From Nocardiopsis sp. YSL2 (GTDB taxonomy: Bacteria > Actinomycetota > Actinomycetes > Streptosporangiales > Streptosporangiaceae): a stretch of 64,000 bases of DNA. Positions 33,064-42,000 of the stretch are shown in pieces (the first letter of the stretch is position 1; each line of letters starts with the position of its first letter). The stretch covers positions 5,766,001 to 5,830,000 of the forward strand of contig NZ_JAMOAO010000001.1 of assembly GCF_030555055.1 (NCBI RefSeq), read 5' to 3'. The translations under genes and the position numbers were made by a program. The notes beneath the pieces were generated by a model, which saw nothing but the letters and a program-made list of their open reading frames with translations, did not search any database and had not been told where the DNA came from.

Positions 33064-35370
33064 GTGATTCATCCGAACGACACCCTCGCCCTTGGCGGCG
33101 CCGAACCCAACCTTCCCGACGCCCTGGGCGTGCCCGCACCATCCAGCCCCGTCATCGACGGCCACAACGCGCTCTTCCACGCCCGGAACCTCACCACCGG
33201 CGACGTCGCGAAGGCCCTGGACGGACACCCCGAGGTACGGATCGTCCAGCTCTACGCCGACACCCTCACCGTCTCCGACCAACCACCACCGCGGCTCAGG
33301 GGCCTGACGGGGTGGCAGGTCGTCGCACGCGAGGTCAGGGTCGCCTCGGACACCCCCCTGGTCATGGAGGAGCACTCCCAGCTACTGCTCCACACCGGCC
33401 GGATCGCCAACCCCGACCACACACCCGCCCCGAACACGCTCCACGTGCGTGTCCCCGGACCGGACGGGAAAGAGCAGGAGCACCGACCCGGCCTGGCGGG
33501 CGACCACGGCCTGAAGCTCCAGGTCAGCGACCACACATTGAAAGCCACCGCCCCCACAGCCGGACCCGTGCCGAGCAACTCCAGGCCCGTGGAGCTCGGC
33601 AAGTCCCTGACACTGCTCTTCCAGATCGCCACCCAACTGTGGGCCACAGACCCAGAACAGGCGGTCGCCATGCTGCGGTGGGTGACCCGGCTGGCCGCAC
33701 AGAGCACCGACCTGCGCCACGTGTTCGCCCAGGCGAGCAGCCTCGTCGCGCTCCACGACAGCGACCGGCTCCACGGCTGGTACGTGCCCCACCTGAACCG
33801 CGACGCCTACGGAGGCCTTCTCACGACCTACAAGGACTCCGTCAAGGAGTACGAGACCAACTACACCACGCTCCGCAACAGCACCGCCTCCCTCGACACC
33901 CGGGCCCGGGCGGCGCAGGCGCTCCTGGCCCACACCAAGGACACCTCCGGCTTCCACACGCTGCTCAGGCAACAGGCCCAGGACAACGCGGACGCCGCGG
34001 CGCGCACCCTGGAACAGGCACGGCGCAACCTCCGCACCCAGCAGGACCAGGTCACGGCCCAGGAAGTCCAGTTCCGCGCCGAGATGGAGAACTACCACGA
34101 CGAGCAGGTCGAGAAGGCGGTCGTCGACGCCGGGCTCGCCGTCCTCAGCCTGGGAGTCGGCGCCGCCTCGGGAGCCACCGGCGCCTTCACCGCAACGGCA
34201 CAGATCGAAAAGCTCGTCAAAACCGTCGAGACCGTCAAGAACATCATCAGCGAGGCCCAGAGGATCCGACAGGTCGTGGCCGACCTCCAGTCCTCCCTCG
34301 CGACACTGGACAGGCTCCGCGAACTCCAATCCACAATGCACGCCGGCGCCACCGACCTGTCCACGGCCCCCGCCCAGCGGATCTCCGACCTCTTGAGGGC
34401 CACGGCCGGCGGCGGGACGGTCAACGTCAGCGCACGCTGGGAGGAGTTCCAGGCCATCGCCCGCACGGTGTTCGGCCACCTCGTCCAGAAGACGGGTGTC
34501 GGAGCAAAGTACCAGGGCTCACTGGAGACACTGGCGGTCTACGGACGGGCCTTCGCATCCGCCCAGGCCGGGCATATCCAGGCCGCCCAGCAGCTGATCC
34601 GCGCGACGATACAGGAACAGCTCACCGCCAGGTCAGCGGACACAACCAGGGGGTACATCGCCGAGCTCAAAGCCTCCGGGACGCTCAACGACCTCGCCGC
34701 CCAGTCCTTCTACCAGGCCTACCTCGACCAGAAGCGGTGGCTGTTCGTCGCACTGGAGAACTACGGGCGGGCCTACCGGTACTGGGCACTGGCCGAACCC
34801 CGGGTGCGCCCCACCATGTCCGCAGACGCCGCCCACATCGCCCAGCAGATCAGCGAGATCTCCAGGGAGTACGAACAGGCCCTGGGCAGGTTCAGCCCTC
34901 CACCCCAGAACATGGTCCAGTCCTTCACCGTCACCGACGGTCTGCAGGCCCTGCGGGAACAGGGAGAACTGATGGTGCCCCTCACCCTCGGCCACCCCGC
35001 CTTCCGGGGGCTGGAGCGGGTCCGGCTCACGACGATCAGGGTGTACCTGATCGGAGCCCGCCAGACGGAGGGCGAATCCGTCAGGATCGGCATCCACGGC
35101 TCCGGCCTGTACCAGGACCGGTTCGCGGGCCGGGAGTTCCGGTTCTGCGCCGCCCCCGCCGAGCGTGCGTTCGAATACAGGCCAGGCCAGAAGAGGCCCG
35201 TGATCGACGGAACGGTCGAGGCGTCGTTCGGCCGGGTACTCATGCAGCCCACCCCCTTCACCGAGTGGCGCTTCACCGTGAGGAGGGACCACAACCCCGG
35301 ACTGGACCTGACCGACCTGAAAGAGGTGCGGGTGGAGATGCTCGGCAGCGCCATCAGCCCGGGAACGTAG
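33064..35370 (+). CDS. Large toxin-like protein: beta N-domain, helical core, TcA-like C-domain
   Basis: 768 aa. Residues 55-165 are beta-rich with repeated short strands (VRIVQLYADTLTV, WQVVAREVRVASDTPLV, SQLLLHTGRI), like a solenoid or jelly-roll cap. Residues 178-605 are helical with coiled-coil stretches (300-350, 385-425) around one hydrophobic hairpin (AVVDAGLAVLSLGVGAASG, 352-370). YGRAYRYWAL (567-576) and the beta domain at 618-768 (MVPLTLGHPAFRGLERVRLT; EWRFTV; LDLTDLKEVRVEML) recall the C-terminal region of Tc-toxin TcA subunits. GTG start with GGAGG upstream; 107 bp after the first gene. Probably the partner subunit of the pore-forming protein. No exact family is claimed. Confidence 0.65.
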   Translation: MIHPNDTLALGGAEPNLPDALGVPAPSSPVIDGHNALFHARNLTTGDVAKALDGHPEVRIVQLYADTLTVSDQPPPRLRGLTGWQVVAREVRVASDTPLVMEEHSQLLLHTGRIANPDHTPAPNTLHVRVPGPDGKEQEHRPGLAGDHGLKLQVSDHTLKATAPTAGPVPSNSRPVELGKSLTLLFQIATQLWATDPEQAVAMLRWVTRLAAQSTDLRHVFAQASSLVALHDSDRLHGWYVPHLNRDAYGGLLTTYKDSVKEYETNYTTLRNSTASLDTRARAAQALLAHTKDTSGFHTLLRQQAQDNADAAARTLEQARRNLRTQQDQVTAQEVQFRAEMENYHDEQVEKAVVDAGLAVLSLGVGAASGATGAFTATAQIEKLVKTVETVKNIISEAQRIRQVVADLQSSLATLDRLRELQSTMHAGATDLSTAPAQRISDLLRATAGGGTVNVSARWEEFQAIARTVFGHLVQKTGVGAKYQGSLETLAVYGRAFASAQAGHIQAAQQLIRATIQEQLTARSADTTRGYIAELKASGTLNDLAAQSFYQAYLDQKRWLFVALENYGRAYRYWALAEPRVRPTMSADAAHIAQQISEISREYEQALGRFSPPPQNMVQSFTVTDGLQALREQGELMVPLTLGHPAFRGLERVRLTTIRVYLIGARQTEGESVRIGIHGSGLYQDRFAGREFRFCAAPAERAFEYRPGQKRPVIDGTVEASFGRVLMQPTPFTEWRFTVRRDHNPGLDLTDLKEVRVEMLGSAISPGT

Positions 35371-35473
35371 CCCCCCACGAGCAGGCGGCCTGCGCACGGC
35401 GACCCCCGACTCGGTCCGACAGGCCGGGGCCATGCAGAGCACTGAGCACACCCGAAGGGAGAGGGGCCGGGGT

Positions 35474-36265
35474 ATGGGCGAGGACACGATGCTGGCGGCA
35501 CTGCACGGAGAACTCACGGTGCACCCCTGGCACGACCCGGGCACCGTCTCCTCCGACGCCTACAGCCTCTTCCTCGCCCGCTCCTCGGCGATGGCCTGGC
35601 TCACCGAGGCCGCACCCGGCTCCCCCGGCGGCCTGTGGGGCATGAACGACGCCGGACAGGACACCGGGACGAGCCCCCGGGGCCCGGTGACACGCAAGCT
35701 CTGGTTCCAGGTAGCCCTGACCGGGCCGGCAGGGGCCGATCAGCCCCTGCCGGCCCAGCCGTTCCTGTCCTGCGCCGGCGACGCCGCGGCCCGGATCGGC
35801 ACCCTGGACCTGCACGCTCTACAGATCCTCGTACCTGTCCCAGTTCGGGCCGCAACGGGTCGCACTGCCACCCCGGCCGTGATGAAACTGCTCCAGGACG
35901 CCGGTCGCTTCGCCGACCCGGACCCGCATCGCGCCCGGCGGATCCAGATCACCCTGGACGGGGGACAGGTCCCCTCCATCGTCCAGGCGGCGCCCCCGAT
36001 GCTGTCGTGGACGCGCTCCTGGGATCAGCACGTCTTCGCCTGCGATCCCGCACCCGCGGCACAGGACGCCGACGCGGCCTCAGGGCTCGTCCCGGGGATC
36101 GCCGACCACCTGTGGAACGGCCCCGGCCACCACCGCGCGACGATCCACGCGACCCTGGCCGAGTGGTCCCTGGACGCCCTGGGGTGGCTGGTCGCGTACC
36201 TGGCCGAGGCCGCCGCGGCGCACGGTGTCCAGGACCCGCTGGTGCTCACGATCCGCCTCCTGTGA
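35474..36265 (+). CDS. Unrecognised third gene of the toxin-like cluster
   Basis: 263 aa from the ATG at 35474, which has GGGAGAGG upstream; an in-frame ATG at 35432 would add 14 residues. No family recognised. Sequence is soluble and mixed alpha/beta: KLWFQVALTG, LDLHALQILVPVPVR, RRIQITLDGGQVPSIV, and an amphipathic C-terminal helix (DALGWLVAYLAEAAAAHG). It has normal high-GC codon use, unlike the first gene. Its place directly after two toxin-like genes suggests a chaperone, immunity or accessory subunit; this is context only. A Tn3 transposon begins 51 bp after the stop. Confidence 0.6.
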   Translation: MGEDTMLAALHGELTVHPWHDPGTVSSDAYSLFLARSSAMAWLTEAAPGSPGGLWGMNDAGQDTGTSPRGPVTRKLWFQVALTGPAGADQPLPAQPFLSCAGDAAARIGTLDLHALQILVPVPVRAATGRTATPAVMKLLQDAGRFADPDPHRARRIQITLDGGQVPSIVQAAPPMLSWTRSWDQHVFACDPAPAAQDADAASGLVPGIADHLWNGPGHHRATIHATLAEWSLDALGWLVAYLAEAAAAHGVQDPLVLTIRLL

Positions 36266-36310
36266 CGCAGCTCGGCGGGCCCCGGACCCAGCAGCGGTAT
36301 GACCTGCTCC

Positions 36311-36315
36311 ATCAA
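36311..36315. repeat. Left target-site duplication of Tn3 transposon (ATCAA)
   Basis: ATCAA directly abuts the left inverted repeat and is repeated exactly at 41158-41162 after the right one. Five-base duplications are the rule for Tn3-family insertion. Confidence 0.9.
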
Positions 36316-36353
36316 GGGGGTTGAGGAACATCGGAACGAAAACCCGCGCTAAG
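36316..36353 (+). repeat. Left terminal inverted repeat (38 bp)
   Basis: Begins GGGGGTTGAGGAACATCGG and matches the right end (41120-41157, reversed) at 35 of 38 positions; differences are at positions 1, 23 and 32. Length is canonical for the Tn3 family. Confidence 0.92.
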
Positions 36354-36364
36354 GGCTCACCGGG

Positions 36365-36760
36365 TTACTCGTAGGCGAGCAGGTGCGCGACGGCGGCCTC
36401 CATGTCGGTCTGGGTGGGCAGGGTGTAGCGGCGGGCGGTCTCCAACCGCTTGTGGCCCATGAGCTGGGCCACGGTCACCACGTCCACCCCCGAGCGGGTG
36501 AGGTTGGTGCCGAAGGTGTGGCGCAGGGTGTGCGCCGACAGCGCGGGGCGGCCGTCGTCGACCACGTCGGCGTCGGCGTCGATCTCGTCTAGGAGCAGGT
36601 TGACCGCCCGGTCGCTCAGCCGGCCGCCGCGCCGGTTGAGGAACTGCGCCGAGGTGTCGGCGCCGGGCCAGGAGGCCCGTTCGCGCTTCCAGTCGGCCAC
36701 CGCGGTGCGGGCGGAGGCGTTGGGAAGCGGGATGGTGCGCGAGGCGCCGGTGCGCGTCAG
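36365..36760 (-). pseudogene. C-terminal half of a tyrosine recombinase
   Basis: About 130 codons ending at TAA (36367-36365). The C-terminal catalytic boxes are present: ALSAHTLRHTFGTNLTRSG (HxLR), VAQLMGHKRLETARRYTLP (GH and the nucleophile Tyr). The N-terminal core-binding domain and the first catalytic Arg box are missing; homology starts exactly where the MFS gene ends in another frame, so the exporter replaced the 5' half. Tn3 elements sometimes carry a TnpI-type tyrosine recombinase for cointegrate resolution; this one should be inactive. Confidence 0.85.
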
Positions 36761-38004
36761 CTGGCCTTCCCCTTGTGCTCGGGTGGTCGGGTCTCTTGGG
36801 CCAGTACCGCTGCGCGGAAGGGGCGAGCGAACAAGGCCGCCACTCCAGCCGCAGCAGCTCCGGCACCCCACAACACCAGTAGAACGGTCACCGAGTGGGT
36901 CTGCGCGAGCAGGCCGATCAGCGGATTGGCCCACAGAAGCGGCAGCCACTGGGCCAGGGTCACCACCGCCTGGGCCCGCCCCACCGCTTCCCGTGGGCAG
37001 GCGACCATGAACAAAGGACCGACATGGGTGGAGAAGACACCGGTGCCCAACCCCACCAACACAGACACCAGACAAAAGGCCACGGGCCCCGGAGCAGCCG
37101 CGGCAGCCCCCACCCCCACAGCGGCGATGAGCATTCCCGCAACGGCGACCGCTCCGGCACGAGAAGCGGCCCCACGCCACAACACCACCAGGGTCACGCA
37201 GGCCATACCGGCGCCGAAAGCGCCCGCCGCCGTCCCCGTGGTTACCGCGCCCCAGCCCCGCGCGGCGGAGACCACCGGAACAAGGAGTGGGGAGAAGGGG
37301 ATGACGAACATGGCGAAGGCCCCGGTGAGCAGTACGACCGCACGCAGCAGCGGCGTACCGAACACGACCGCCACTCCTTGTCGAACCTGGCGGTTCAGGC
37401 CTTGTCCTGCGTCGGCGGAGGGCATGGGCCGTGTCCGAGAGCGCACGAAGCACAGCACGATGATCAACACCAGGTAGCCCGCGGTCCCGGCCCCGTAGGT
37501 GGCCGGCAACCCGAGCACGGTGATCGCGACTCCTCCCAATGGTGGACCGCACAACACAGCGCCTTGGAGGACCACTTGCCGGGCCGCCATGGCGCGACCC
37601 ATGGCGGTGGAGGCCACCAGCAGCTTGGGGACCGATGCCGACGCCGGAATGTCGACCGCGTCGACCGTGCCCAGCGCCAAGGCGATCACGACCATGACGA
37701 TGGGACCGGGGGCAGCCGCGGACATGGCCACCACACCCATGAGCGCCACAACGCACAGGATCGTGTTCGCGACCACCATGACGGGCAGGGCCCCGAGACG
37801 GTCGCTCAGCGCGCCCCCGTGCAAGGTCAGCAGCACACGGGGCACCACCTGCGCTGAGAGCACCGCCGCGGCCAGACCGGGGCTGACCAGAGCCGCGTGC
37901 CACACGAGCCCGAACACCAACATCTGGGTACCGAGCGCGCTCACCCCGGTCCCGGCCAGCCAGGCCCAGTAAAGCCGCGGAGGCCGGTGTGCGTTCACGA
38001 CCAT
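36757..38004 (-). CDS. MFS exporter, transposon cargo
   Basis: 415-aa major facilitator with about 12 hydrophobic segments; closest in style to the MFS_3 / enterobactin-exporter-like and macrolide-efflux group (GALSDRLGALPVMVVANTIL is the loop 2-3 motif). Start at ATG 38004 with a GGAGGG site, 84 bp from the end of tnpA. The last codons run into the truncated recombinase. Probably a resistance or efflux determinant mobilised by the transposon; substrate unknown. Confidence 0.9.
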   Translation of the reverse strand: MVVNAHRPPRLYWAWLAGTGVSALGTQMLVFGLVWHAALVSPGLAAAVLSAQVVPRVLLTLHGGALSDRLGALPVMVVANTILCVVALMGVVAMSAAAPGPIVMVVIALALGTVDAVDIPASASVPKLLVASTAMGRAMAARQVVLQGAVLCGPPLGGVAITVLGLPATYGAGTAGYLVLIIVLCFVRSRTRPMPSADAGQGLNRQVRQGVAVVFGTPLLRAVVLLTGAFAMFVIPFSPLLVPVVSAARGWGAVTTGTAAGAFGAGMACVTLVVLWRGAASRAGAVAVAGMLIAAVGVGAAAAAPGPVAFCLVSVLVGLGTGVFSTHVGPLFMVACPREAVGRAQAVVTLAQWLPLLWANPLIGLLAQTHSVTVLLVLWGAGAAAAGVAALFARPFRAAVLAQETRPPEHKGKAS

Positions 38005-38091
38005 CAAGGCGCCCTCCGTGGCGACGGACCTGTCAGTGGCGGTGGACTGTTGAACGGAGAACGTTAGTGCCCGCCTCGGACAGAGCCGGAG

Positions 38092-41088
38092 TCACTCTTC
38101 TTCCTCTTGGTCCAAGGGCTGGTCGGGGTCGCGCAGCTGGCGGCGGCCGCCGGGCATGTCCGGGAGCAGGAACGAGTAGTGGCCGTGCACATTGATGTGG
38201 GTGCGGGCGAACGCCGACAGGTGCACCATGTCCTCATCGCGCACCGGATAGCCCTCGGCGCGCAGCTGGTCCAGGGCGGCGTTCATGTACACGGTGTTCC
38301 ACAAGGTGACGCAGTTCAGGACCAGGCCCAGGGCGCCGAGCTGGTCCTCCATGCCCTCGATGTAGCGCTGGCGCAGCTCACCGCGTTTGCCGTGGAAAAT
38401 GTGCCGTCCCAGGGCGTGGCGGGACTCCTGCAACGTGGTCTGGGACTTGATGGCTCGCCGGTAAGTCTCGTCGTCCAGGTAGGCCAGTACGTGCAGGGTC
38501 TTGAACAGGCGGCCGAAGTGGGCGATGGCCTGCCCCAGCGGAGTGGGGTTGCCATCCCGGGAGAGCATGCGGATGACGTCGTAGGCGCGCACCGCGCCGG
38601 TGTGGATGGAGGCGACCACGCGCAGGATGTCGTCCCAGTGGCGGCGGATGCGTTCGGTGTCGATCTTGCCGCGGGCGGCGGTGTCCAGGGGCCCGTAGTC
38701 GGCGGTGCGGTCGATCCTCCACAGCCGGTGGTCGGGCACGTCCGCGAGCTGGGGCCGGTACTGGCGTCCCAGGAGGTGGACCAGGCCGAAGATGAGGTCG
38801 GAGTAGGAGCCCTCGTCGGTGACGATGATGTCGGGTGCCAGGCCGCCGTCCTGGTTGTAGAGCACGTCCAGCAGGTGCAGGGTGTCGCGCGGGGTGCCGG
38901 CCACCACCCGGCTGGCCAGTCCGGCCGCCTGGTCGTTGACCATGTTGAGCCAGGTGGAGCCCTTGCGGCGGCCGAAGTAGCGGCGGTTGGGACGGGCATG
39001 AATGGTGTTGACCGGGACCACGAACCGCATCCCGTCCACCGAAGCGACCCGGCCACCGCCCCACACCTTGGCCAGGGCGTTGTCGGCCTGGGCCTCGACG
39101 AGGGGGACGTTGGCCGCGGAGTAGGTGTCGCCTCGCAGGTAATTCTGGTCGACGTGGGAGAGCCGGTCACGGGTCAGCGCCGTGACGCCGTTCTTGATGA
39201 TGGGGGTGTAGTCCAAGTTGCAGGCCCTACACACCAGCAGCGCGGCCACGGTGACGTGCAGGTCGGCCAACCGCGACTCAGAGCCCGAGATGCTGGTGAA
39301 GGCGTCCATGAACGCCGGGTGCCAGCCCATCACCTCCAAGATCAGCTCGGGCAGGTCCACCCGGGGCAGCATCCGCACCACCCGTTTGCGCAGGTGGACC
39401 CGGCCTCGTTCGTCCACGGTCAAGGCGTCGTTGACGCCCATCCGCCCGGCGACCTGGCGGTAGGTGGCGTCCAGCAGTCGTGCGTGCTCGGCCAGCAGCT
39501 CATCCGGGGACTCCGGGAGCCCCAGGGCGGCCAGTGCCTGGGGCTTGGCCTGCTCCCACGCGGCACCGGAGAGCAGTTTCGAGCGCGGGTCGGCCCACCG
39601 GTTGGAGGCCGGGGCGAAGATGTCGCGGCGCTTGAGGTGGCGGTGGAACTGCTCCAGGACGCAGAAGACGTAGGCGGCCTTGTGCACCACATCGGGGTCC
39701 TCGGGAAAGACGAGCCGGTGCCAGGACCCGGTGATCAGGCCGGTGTCGACCTCGCGAGCGCGGATCTTCTTCCGGCCGATCAACTCCGGTAGGGCCCGCA
39801 TGGCCTCCAGCACCGCGGCGCCTTCGACGGTGGCGCCGAAGTCGATGACCTCGCACAGCATCGGCAAGAAGGACCGCACGCTGGCGTAGCGGTTGACCAG
39901 CTCGGCCTGCCACGCCTCGTCGTCATCGGAGTCCGGGGCGGGCAACAGCTCTTCCAGGGCCCGCAGCGCGGCCGCCAGTTCCTCACGCGGCACCACCCGT
40001 TCGATGCGCTCCCACACCTGCGCCAGGTTCACCCCCTTGGCTTCCTTCCGGGCTGGGGCGGCTTCCAGGAGCACGTTCACCGCGGCGGCGAGCTTGGCGG
40101 ACTCCGCACTGAGGCGGGGCAGTCGCCGTACCTTTTCCTTGATCGACTCGCGTTCGGCCTGGGTCAGCAGGCGGGTGGTCATCAACAGATCCAGCAGCTC
40201 CAGGGCGTCATCGACGGTGCGGGCCTGGAGTTGGACCACGGTGGCTACCAGCGTGGCCAAGCGGCGTTTGCTGCCGTGGCGGCGCAGCAGGGTGGCTTTG
40301 CCCGAGAGCCTGTAGCGGGCCATCTCGGTGATGCGCCGGGCCGGGAAGGGGGTCAGGTCCACCTGCCCCAGTCCCAGGCCGAACACCTCCGAGACCCGGT
40401 CCAGGGCACGCACCATCTCCTGCCCCGACCTGCGGGTGGGGCCCTTGCGGAGCTGGTCCAGGAGCGAGGAGCGCTTGCCCTCACCGACCACGAGCAGCGT
40501 CTCCAGTTTCGCCCGCTGGGCGGGGGTGATCAGCTCGCACAACGCCTGCCACAGCTGCCCGGTGACCTCATCACGGACCTGGGAGACCAGTCGGACCAGC
40601 GTGCTGAGCCCGGGGAGTAGCACCCCGCGGTCGCGCAGCCACGCGCTCGCCCCGTCGAAGAGGGCCTTGGGCCCGTCGGTGGTGGTCCACACCTGGGCCC
40701 GCAACCACTCCTGCAGGTCCGGTCGGTGTTCGGAGAACTCGGTGAACCCGTACTCGCGGCGGATTTCCTCGGCGTGATCGTGCCGTGTCTGCTCTCGGGA
40801 GGGGTAGTCGGCCAGGCAGGCCGGGTCGGTGACCTCGAGCTGTTCGGCGAGGTAGACCACGGCCTCTTCGGGGACCTGGGACAGGTCGGTGAGGAAGGTG
40901 CCCAGGTAGCGGGCGGTGCACAGCTGCACCGCGTACCCGAGACGGTTGGCCTCGCGGCGCTTGGGCTCGGTCAACGCCCGGTCGGCGTCGTCCAGGAAGA
41001 AGTAGCGGTCCAGGTCCGTGCGGGGGACGGGACCGGTGTAGCGGCCGTAGGCGGCCGCCTGCTCATCGGTGAGGAACTCAACTGGCAT
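38092..41088 (-). CDS. tnpA: Tn3-family transposase TnpA
   Basis: 998-aa DDE transposase of normal Tn3 length. N-terminal DUF4158-type DNA-binding region (PVEFLTDEQAAAYGRYTG; YAVQLCTARYLGTFL) and C-terminal DDE_Tnp_Tn3 domain with the first Asp in VASVDGMRFVVP, the second in DIIVTDEGSYSDLIFGL and the Glu in TTLQESRHALGRHIFHG. The acidic tail ends DQEEEE. The ATG at 41088 lies 32 bp inside the right inverted repeat. No frameshift or stop is seen, so it should be active. Confidence 0.96.
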   Translation of the reverse strand: MPVEFLTDEQAAAYGRYTGPVPRTDLDRYFFLDDADRALTEPKRREANRLGYAVQLCTARYLGTFLTDLSQVPEEAVVYLAEQLEVTDPACLADYPSREQTRHDHAEEIRREYGFTEFSEHRPDLQEWLRAQVWTTTDGPKALFDGASAWLRDRGVLLPGLSTLVRLVSQVRDEVTGQLWQALCELITPAQRAKLETLLVVGEGKRSSLLDQLRKGPTRRSGQEMVRALDRVSEVFGLGLGQVDLTPFPARRITEMARYRLSGKATLLRRHGSKRRLATLVATVVQLQARTVDDALELLDLLMTTRLLTQAERESIKEKVRRLPRLSAESAKLAAAVNVLLEAAPARKEAKGVNLAQVWERIERVVPREELAAALRALEELLPAPDSDDDEAWQAELVNRYASVRSFLPMLCEVIDFGATVEGAAVLEAMRALPELIGRKKIRAREVDTGLITGSWHRLVFPEDPDVVHKAAYVFCVLEQFHRHLKRRDIFAPASNRWADPRSKLLSGAAWEQAKPQALAALGLPESPDELLAEHARLLDATYRQVAGRMGVNDALTVDERGRVHLRKRVVRMLPRVDLPELILEVMGWHPAFMDAFTSISGSESRLADLHVTVAALLVCRACNLDYTPIIKNGVTALTRDRLSHVDQNYLRGDTYSAANVPLVEAQADNALAKVWGGGRVASVDGMRFVVPVNTIHARPNRRYFGRRKGSTWLNMVNDQAAGLASRVVAGTPRDTLHLLDVLYNQDGGLAPDIIVTDEGSYSDLIFGLVHLLGRQYRPQLADVPDHRLWRIDRTADYGPLDTAARGKIDTERIRRHWDDILRVVASIHTGAVRAYDVIRMLSRDGNPTPLGQAIAHFGRLFKTLHVLAYLDDETYRRAIKSQTTLQESRHALGRHIFHGKRGELRQRYIEGMEDQLGALGLVLNCVTLWNTVYMNAALDQLRAEGYPVRDEDMVHLSAFARTHINVHGHYSFLLPDMPGGRRQLRDPDQPLDQEEEE

Positions 41089-41119
41089 GCCCCCAGAAGG
41101 TAGAACCCTTCGCGCGAGG

Positions 41120-41157
41120 CTTAGCACGGGTTTTTGTTCCGATGTTCCTCAACCCCT
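41120..41157 (-). repeat. Right terminal inverted repeat (38 bp)
   Basis: Inverted copy of 36316-36353 with three mismatches. It directly precedes the ATCAA duplication at 41158-41162 and presumably carries the tnpA promoter. Confidence 0.92.
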
Positions 41158-41162
41158 ATCAA
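41158..41162. repeat. Right target-site duplication (ATCAA)
   Basis: Exact copy of 36311-36315 abutting the right inverted repeat. Confidence 0.9.
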
Positions 41163-41300
41163 GTCCAGGGGCATCTCTAGTGCGCCCCTTGGGCAGGTAC
41201 GGCGCCCAGCTCAACCGGTTCCACGCGGTCCCGCGGGCAGTGCCGACCCCGCACACACCAGTGGCGGTGGCCGTCGGCCACCGCCACCCGCACCGCCCGC

Positions 41301-41774
41301 TCAGAGCCCGGCGGCCTCGTCCCTGCCCCGCCGCGCCAACTCGTCCGCGCGCTCGTTGCCCTCGTCGCCGCTGTGCCCGCGCACCCAGCGCCACTCCACC
41401 TCATAGCGCGCCGACACCTCGTCCAGGCGCTGCCACAGGTCCACGTTCTTGACCGGCTTCTTGTCGGCCGTGCGCCACCCGCGCCGCTTCCAGTTCGCTA
41501 CCCACGTCGTGATGCCGTTGCGCACGTAGGAGGAGTCGGTGTGCACCAGCACCGGCAGCGGCCGCTTCAGGCTCTCCAACGCCTGGATGGCCGCCATCAG
41601 CTCCATCCGGTTGTTGGTCGTCTGCGCCTCGCCCCCGTACATCTCCCGCTCGTGCTCGCCGTAGCGCAGCCACACACCCCACCCTCCCGGGCCGGGGTTG
41701 CCGCTGCACGCCCCGTCGGTGTAGATGACCACTTTCTGCGTCGGCTGCTCGCCGACCTCGTCCCCGTTGTGCAT
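41301..41774 (-). CDS. rnhA: Ribonuclease HI
   Basis: 157-aa RNase H. Catalytic acids in VVIYTDGACSGNPGPGGWG (Asp), NNRMELMAAIQAL (Glu), VHTDSSYVRNGI (Asp) and GNERADELARRG (Asp). It degrades RNA in RNA-DNA hybrids. TAGATT (41787-41782) ends 7 nt before the ATG, so the transcript is likely leaderless. The Tn3 element inserted 139 bp downstream of its stop. Confidence 0.96.
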   Translation of the reverse strand: MHNGDEVGEQPTQKVVIYTDGACSGNPGPGGWGVWLRYGEHEREMYGGEAQTTNNRMELMAAIQALESLKRPLPVLVHTDSSYVRNGITTWVANWKRRGWRTADKKPVKNVDLWQRLDEVSARYEVEWRWVRGHSGDEGNERADELARRGRDEAAGL

Positions 41775-42000
41775 GCGCCGAAATCTACCGCCCCCGGCCT
41801 CCACCGCGGCACACCACCCGTCCCCAACAGAGCCAAAAACCAGACCAATCAACCATATCGGTAGGCCAGACAGGCACAATTGGCCCGGCCACACCCGCCA
41901 CAACCCCCGAACAGCCGTCCCACCACCGACCAAAAAACGACTTGCCGCCACCCCGGACCGCACACCACAATGGCCCACCGAACACCAGCGAAAGGACCAC

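Larger units (their letters stand above)
36316..41157. mobile_element. Complete 4,842-bp Tn3-family transposon
   Basis: Bounded by 38-bp terminal inverted repeats and 5-bp ATCAA duplications. Cargo on the minus strand from right to left: TnpA transposase (38092-41088), an MFS exporter (36757-38004) and the C-terminal half of a tyrosine recombinase (36365-36760). No resolvase gene or evident res site is inside. Perfect duplications and near-perfect ends indicate a fairly recent insertion, placed in the intergenic gap between the toxin-like cluster and rnhA. Confidence 0.93.
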
